NCBI GenBank assembly: GCA_947627465.1
Contig: CANQWD010000016.1
Span: 1-54,975, forward strand
DNA: 54,975 nt
Reading direction: 5' to 3'
DNA from: an uncultured Clostridia bacterium
GTDB lineage: Bacteria > Bacillota > Clostridia > Oscillospirales > Ruminococcaceae
The position numbers were made by a program, and so were the translations under genes. Under the pieces are notes generated by a model. The model was not told the origin of the DNA and did not search any database. It worked only from the letters and a program-made list of their open reading frames with translations. This document shows, piece after piece, positions 51,613-54,975 of the stretch (its first letter is position 1; the number at the start of each line of letters is the position of its first letter).

Positions 51613-51731
51613 TATTTATCTCCCTTCCTAAACAAATGGACAAACCATTTAGCAACGAAAACGAAAAAGCAAAAATTTCCCAGACCCGAAAGCCAGAAGA
51701 AAAGATCGCCGAGGTTATGGAGAGAAAACAT
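51612..51731 (-). CDS. 39-residue membrane protein, minor-coat-like
   Basis: A tiny gene with a strong ribosome site (aggggg, 9 bases before the ATG). It encodes MFSLHNLGDLFFWLSGLGNF, then CFFVFVAKWFVHLFRKGDK: one membrane helix (about 8-33) and a basic C terminus. Size and shape match pVII/pIX-type minor tip proteins of filamentous phage (about 32-36 residues). The start is 1 base after the previous stop and its stop overlaps the ATPase ATG, so translation is tightly coupled. It is too short for family comparison by eye. Confidence 0.65.
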   Translation of the reverse strand: MFSLHNLGDLFFWLSGLGNFCFFVFVAKWFVHLFRKGDK

Positions 51732-51732
51732 A

Positions 51733-51891
51733 TTATTTACCCCCTAAATGCATAATGTAGTAAATTATGTTGAAGATAGCATTAAGCACGAACACTGTCA
51801 AAAGGATAAACGGTACAACAGACGTGAGCCAATTAACTACATCTTCAAACCCCTTAAAAATGAAATAGCCGTAGAAATCGGATATACTCAT
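51733..51891 (-). CDS. 52-residue membrane protein, minor-coat-like
   Basis: A small gene with ribosome site aggggg 7 bases before the ATG, which overlaps the previous stop by one base (TGATG). It encodes MSISDFYGYFIFKGFEDVVN, then WLTSVVPFILLTVFVLNAIF, NIIYYIMHLGGK: an amphipathic start and one long membrane helix (about 21-46). With the 39-residue gene after it, it forms a pair of tiny hydrophobic proteins between the structural genes and the assembly ATPase, as gVII/gIX-type tip proteins do in other filamentous phages. Confidence 0.65.
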   Translation of the reverse strand: MSISDFYGYFIFKGFEDVVNWLTSVVPFILLTVFVLNAIFNIIYYIMHLGGK

Positions 51892-52397
51892 CAGAATTTC
51901 CCCCTTTTAAAAAGACCGCGAAAAAACATAAAAAGTACGGGAATTGCAATCAAGAACAACAAGCCCTCGGTAACCGAATAATTAGTAAAAGGCTTATTGG
52001 TTGCACCGTTTACAGCTACCCATTGTTCGGTTGCCTTGGAAACAGTAGCGGCAAGCTGTTCATCACTATCCGCATAAAATGCTACAGGTCCGTCGGGAGT
52101 AATAAGCACAACATCTCCGATATTTGTTGTTTCGGACGTTGTAGCAGGCGGTTTAACGGGAATATCGGGAGTATCGGACGTTTCTTCCGAGGTCTCCCCT
52201 TCCCCGCTAGTTTCCTCATCATCATCTTCAGTAAATTCGGGTTCGTCGGTATCGGGTACGCCGTTATCATCTTCATCACGGAAAAACTCACGGATTTTCT
52301 TGCCGGCAGCGTTAACGGCTTTTCGCACAAGATATGTAATGCCGTCACGAACGACACGTTCAAAAACAGATGTTACAATCTCTCCCACAAAAATCAT
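51891..52397 (-). CDS. Acidic-linker membrane protein of the prophage, possible pVI-like minor coat
   Basis: A 168-residue protein: an N-terminal amphipathic part (VTSVFERVVRDGITYLVRKA), an acidic Ser/Thr/Glu linker (about 40-95, EDDDEETSGEGETSEETSD), a small folded part (VVLITPDGPVAFYADSDEQL) and a C-terminal membrane helix (about 147-162, GLLFLIAIPVLFMFFRGLF) ending KRGKF. It may be a minor coat or anchor protein. The ribosome site aggag abuts the first ATG, so translation may really begin at the in-frame GTG, codon 4 (52388). Confidence 0.65.
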   Translation of the reverse strand: MIFVGEIVTSVFERVVRDGITYLVRKAVNAAGKKIREFFRDEDDNGVPDTDEPEFTEDDDEETSGEGETSEETSDTPDIPVKPPATTSETTNIGDVVLITPDGPVAFYADSDEQLAATVSKATEQWVAVNGATNKPFTNYSVTEGLLFLIAIPVLFMFFRGLFKRGKF

Positions 52398-52489
52398 CTC
52401 CTAAACAAATTTAAAATACGTCTCAAAGACGCACCGAAAGAAAAGAAAAAATGTCCAAATCTAAAGCCGAAACGCACAACTACACCCCC

Positions 52490-52672
52490 CTACTGAAAAA
52501 TTCTCCCTAAAAACCAAACAACAACACAAAAAAGCGCAACGCCGATAAGAAGCCACCAACCATTTAACTGCAAAGAACCAATTGTAAAATTCAAAGACTT
52601 ATATAAATTAACAATTGTATCTATAATAAGTTTTCCAAATTCAGGGAAAAATGACAAATCAAAATTAAACAT
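52490..52672 (-). CDS. 60-residue membrane protein of the prophage
   Basis: It starts MFNFDLSFFPEFGKLIIDTI 4 bases past the stop of the pIII-like gene and has one membrane helix (about 40-58, WWLLIGVALFCVVVWFLGRIF). Position after the pIII-like gene is that of gVI in coliphages, though gVI is longer (about 112). The ribosome site is weak (ggtgat), so translation is probably coupled to the upstream gene. An in-frame reading from 52735 would overlap the upstream gene and is less likely. Confidence 0.6.
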   Translation of the reverse strand: MFNFDLSFFPEFGKLIIDTIVNLYKSLNFTIGSLQLNGWWLLIGVALFCVVVWFLGRIFQ

Positions 52673-52676
52673 ACAA

Positions 52677-54455
52677 TCACCGTCCCAAAACACGCGCCCA
52701 GATAACCAAAACGAAGCCGACAACCAAAAGACCAATTATTTCTTTAGGCAAAAAACCGAAAAAATCACTCAAAAAACCTCGGATGCCGCTTGTTTGTGAT
52801 AACGCTTCATCATAGTAACTGTCAAGATCACCTGTATCAGGCATTGAAAGAGTATTTCCACCGTTACCGCCAACGCCTATGCCGCCAGACACGTTAACAT
52901 TTACATTTATATCAGGAACAGAGACATTTACATCAACAGTGCCGCCAACGTTCACATCTACTCCCCCGCTTACAGTTACCTCACCGCCTACATTCACGTT
53001 ACCGCCTACGTTCACATCACCGCTACCACTACCGCCATTGCCGCCGCTGGCATTACCGTCACCGCCGGGTGTTCTGGGAAATGTATAATTGTTGGTTATA
53101 TACGTCTTGATGTCCGTTGTGTCACCCGTGGAATTATCCGTGATATCGTAATCGTATATAGTATCGCCTGTAATCGTCACGGTAGTATTATCAGCTACAC
53201 GCGATGTATCAATGGCATAAGTTGTACTGAACTGATCAGAGCAAAGGAAATAGCCGAAATCGCAAGAGCCTTTTAACGTATCATCACAGCCATTTTCATC
53301 ATGTTCAGAAGATTTACAATATTCATAAGTACCGCCTAAACAATGCGCTATCGAACTATCATAATCAATAGATGTACTAACATCATTGTATTTTAAAAAT
53401 TGAAAGGCATACTCGGAATAAAAAGAGGAAAATTGAGAAAAGTCAGGGGAAGACAAATAAGTAGAATAGTCGCCGCCTTTTATAGAAGTAGCTGCGTCAG
53501 AATAACCCGTAAAATAAATATAGCCGTTGGTACGGAGAGAAACACCGATAGAAACGCACGAAAAGTCGTAACCCTCATCATCATCAACTTGAAGTTCGAA
53601 AGTATCTATACTGCCGCCTATATCCGATTGATAATAAATAGGGTCGGTGTACCATGTATGCGAACCATGTGCGCCGCCTTTAGCATATATGTGATACTGA
53701 TAAGGCGCATAATACATTACGCCCTCACGATATACATAAGCCTGTAAATAAAAGCCTTGTTCATAATCTGTACCGAAAAGCGTTTTCCCGTCCGAAAAGG
53801 CTTTCGGTGTCATGTTCCAACAGCCTAACTTTTTATCTTGATCATAGTTTTTAGAACGGTCTCGCCAACTGTATTTTAGCATGTCGGTGTTTTTTGGGTT
53901 GATGTTTTGATTTTGTTTCTCAACTTCCTTTTTGAAATCCTCGGCAGGAATTTGAGGATTACCCTTATCATCAATATCATAATCATCAAGATTAGTATCA
54001 AAAAGCGCGTCTACAAAATCGTCCAATCCATTAAACAAAGGGAATATCAAATTTGCCTTAAAATCAATTAACTCTCCACAATGTTCAAGATGAAAATCGG
54101 CAACATCCTTACCATATTTTTCCTCTAAATAGCTATAATCATTATCAGTAGTAATATCAACAAGAAGTTGAAGAAAATCTTCCTTTGTATAGCCAGATGG
54201 AAGTTGATTTTGATAAGGTTTAAATTTTGCAAGAACAGCCGCACGAGCTTTAAATCCCTCGGGAGTATCAGCATAAGCGGCTTTATTTTCTGCTATTTCA
54301 TCAGCATATTCACCCACACTCAAAGCAAAATCCCAAAAATCCGACAAAAATTCAAACTCCGTTGCAACTGCCCAAGCTAAAACGGGGACAGAAAATGAAA
54401 CTCCAACAAAACACACAACAAGAGCCATAATAAAAGCAATTATTTTATTTTTCAT
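52677..54455 (-). CDS. pIII-like adsorption/minor coat protein
   Basis: A 592-residue secreted protein: signal peptide (1-29, MKNKIIAFIMALVVCFVGVS up to AWA), a large outer domain (about 30-465) with a Cys-rich patch (CLGGTYEYCKSSEHDENGCD), then a Gly/Asn/Val-rich region (about 470-550) with DVNVGG/NVNVGG repeats that could form a short beta-solenoid stalk, and a C-terminal membrane helix (about 572-590, IIGLLVVGFVLVIWARVLGR). This layout, host-binding domain, glycine-rich linker, anchor, matches pIII. gggag lies 8 bases before the ATG at 54455. The receptor is unknown. Confidence 0.78.
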   Translation of the reverse strand: MKNKIIAFIMALVVCFVGVSFSVPVLAWAVATEFEFLSDFWDFALSVGEYADEIAENKAAYADTPEGFKARAAVLAKFKPYQNQLPSGYTKEDFLQLLVDITTDNDYSYLEEKYGKDVADFHLEHCGELIDFKANLIFPLFNGLDDFVDALFDTNLDDYDIDDKGNPQIPAEDFKKEVEKQNQNINPKNTDMLKYSWRDRSKNYDQDKKLGCWNMTPKAFSDGKTLFGTDYEQGFYLQAYVYREGVMYYAPYQYHIYAKGGAHGSHTWYTDPIYYQSDIGGSIDTFELQVDDDEGYDFSCVSIGVSLRTNGYIYFTGYSDAATSIKGGDYSTYLSSPDFSQFSSFYSEYAFQFLKYNDVSTSIDYDSSIAHCLGGTYEYCKSSEHDENGCDDTLKGSCDFGYFLCSDQFSTTYAIDTSRVADNTTVTITGDTIYDYDITDNSTGDTTDIKTYITNNYTFPRTPGGDGNASGGNGGSGSGDVNVGGNVNVGGEVTVSGGVDVNVGGTVDVNVSVPDINVNVNVSGGIGVGGNGGNTLSMPDTGDLDSYYDEALSQTSGIRGFLSDFFGFLPKEIIGLLVVGFVLVIWARVLGR

Positions 54456-54523
54456 GTAATCAACTCCCAAAATGAACGTTATAAAATGGAAGTCGTTTTA
54501 TTTTAATTCGCAACGACCAAACG

Positions 54524-54551
54524 AAAAAAGGGAGCGACATCAGCCGCCCCC
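54524..54551 (-). terminator. Intrinsic terminator after the major coat gene
   Basis: On the minus strand an 8-bp stem (gggggcgg / tcgctccc, two G-U pairs) with a 6-base loop is followed by TTTTTT. Its place just after the coat gene is the same as in coliphages f1/M13, where it makes the coat mRNA far more abundant than downstream mRNAs. Confidence 0.82.
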
Positions 54552-54560
54552 AATCACCAA

Positions 54561-54896
54561 TTAGCGCCCGCGACCGAATGCGGAAATTATCCTGCCGACA
54601 AGACGAGCGCCAAGCTTACAGAACGTAACAGACAAGAACGCAAGACAAATCGTGTTAGTAGAGCAGAAAGTAAGAACAGGCGAAACAACATCAGTGACAA
54701 CAGAGCCAACACCACTAAAAACACCGCTAACGGTATTAGTAGTAACATCAGGATCCTCAGCCGCAAATGCAGATACCGACGGCACAAGAGCCGCAAAAGG
54801 TACAGCACAGGAAGCGGCTATAAACTTGCCTTTAGTGTTGAGATTGGAAAGCTTATCTTTAGCAGTCATTCCAACTTTTTTTAACTTATCAAACAT
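54561..54896 (-). CDS. Major coat protein-like (pVIII-type) preprotein
   Basis: A 111-residue preprotein: a long basic n-region (MFDKLKKVGMTAKDKLSNLN), a hydrophobic core (FIAASCAVPFAALVPSVS) and a likely cleavage after SAFA. The mature 66 residues begin AEDPDVTTNTVSGVF: an acidic amphipathic start, a membrane helix (VVSPVLTFCSTNTICLAFLS) and a basic C terminus (KLGARLVGRIISAFGRGR) for DNA contact. This is the classic major coat layout. Three Cys residues in the mature part are unusual. aaagggggtgat is a very strong ribosome site; the start at 54896 is preferred over an upstream in-frame start at 54953. The terminator follows 9 bases after the stop. Confidence 0.78.
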   Translation of the reverse strand: MFDKLKKVGMTAKDKLSNLNTKGKFIAASCAVPFAALVPSVSAFAAEDPDVTTNTVSGVFSGVGSVVTDVVSPVLTFCSTNTICLAFLSVTFCKLGARLVGRIISAFGRGR

Positions 54897-54951
54897 GAAA
54901 TCACCCCCTTTCCTAATTATCATTAGCCCTGAGCAAAACTCATCAACCCGC

Positions 54952-54957
54952 ATTATA
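54952..54957 (-). promoter_or_regulatory. Likely -10 box of the coat gene promoter
   Basis: TATAAT on the minus strand; with a 17-base spacer its -35 would fall at 54975-54980, just past the window edge. It would give a leader of about 50 bases before the coat ATG. Confidence 0.45.
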
Positions 54958-54975
54958 AAAGGGAAAACAAGCCAA

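Larger units (their letters stand above)
49147..54975 (-). mobile_element. Filamentous phage (inovirus) prophage, right end outside the window
   Basis: A block of minus-strand genes in inovirus order: major-coat-like, terminator, pIII-like, small membrane proteins, Zot/pI-like ATPase, Rep_trans-type initiator, Cys-rich protein, next to a tyrosine recombinase. The Zot-type ATPase plus a coat protein with signal peptide, acidic N terminus, membrane helix and basic tail is the hallmark pair. No secretin gene was seen. The left limit is set at the inverted repeat by guess; no matching second repeat was found in the window. Confidence 0.85.

Overview
The window looks like a chromosomal segment of an anaerobic, Gram-positive, motile Clostridia bacterium, probably a gut or rumen member of the Oscillospiraceae/Ruminococcus group. 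The signs are an NPxTG-type wall-sorting signal, a type III glutamine synthetase, a lipoprotein cellulase with CBM2 and GH5 modules, a modular GH3 glycosidase, CheV plus a large chemoreceptor and a YjfB-like motility protein, clear sigma-A promoters with 17-bp spacers, and strong AGGAG-type ribosome sites. The species assignment is inference; no rRNA or tRNA gene was seen.

Left part (1-20.8 kb, mostly plus strand): the 3' end of a surface protein made almost entirely of Asp-Thr dipeptides; an RlmI-like rRNA methyltransferase; a minus-strand yjfB; cheV; two tandem G3E (CobW-type) GTPases, one with a His/Cys-rich metal-binding stretch and one fused to a DUF1980-like domain; small unknown proteins, a GNAT enzyme, an amidohydrolase and a flavoprotein; hisI-nitroreductase-hisE; class II aldolase; tyrA; oligoendopeptidase F; and a two-component system preceded by an extra kinase-like ATPase.

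Middle (21-38.3 kb): the GH5 cellulase converges on glnN (minus), which has a terminator-like hairpin in its leader. Then a long plus-strand run follows: a thymidylate kinase-like gene, a DUF2156 protein, a DJ-1 family protein, 5-formyl-THF cyclo-ligase, mltG, a U32 protein, GH3, deoC, an unknown gene, deoB, a GNAT gene split by an in-frame TGA, an Mrp/NBP35 ATPase and a C_GCxxG_C_C protein.

Right part (38.3-49.2 kb): a small membrane protein with an operator-like double repeat in its promoter; nifS-nifU for Fe-S assembly; a minus-strand shikimate operon aroB-aroA-GNAT-unknown-aroC-DUF4364, which joins functionally with tyrA at 14.2 kb; a chemoreceptor; and a tyrosine recombinase with a perfect 28-bp inverted repeat in its leader.

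Right end (49.2 kb to the window edge): the most novel part, a set of minus-strand genes with the layout of a filamentous phage (inovirus) prophage in a Gram-positive host. In transcription order it carries a major-coat-like protein with signal peptide, an intrinsic terminator, a pIII-like adsorption protein, four small membrane proteins (two only 52 and 39 residues), a Zot/pI-like ATPase without an obvious membrane anchor, a Rep_trans-type rolling-circle initiator and a cysteine-rich small protein. No secretin is visible, as expected for a host with a single membrane. The right end of the element lies outside the window.
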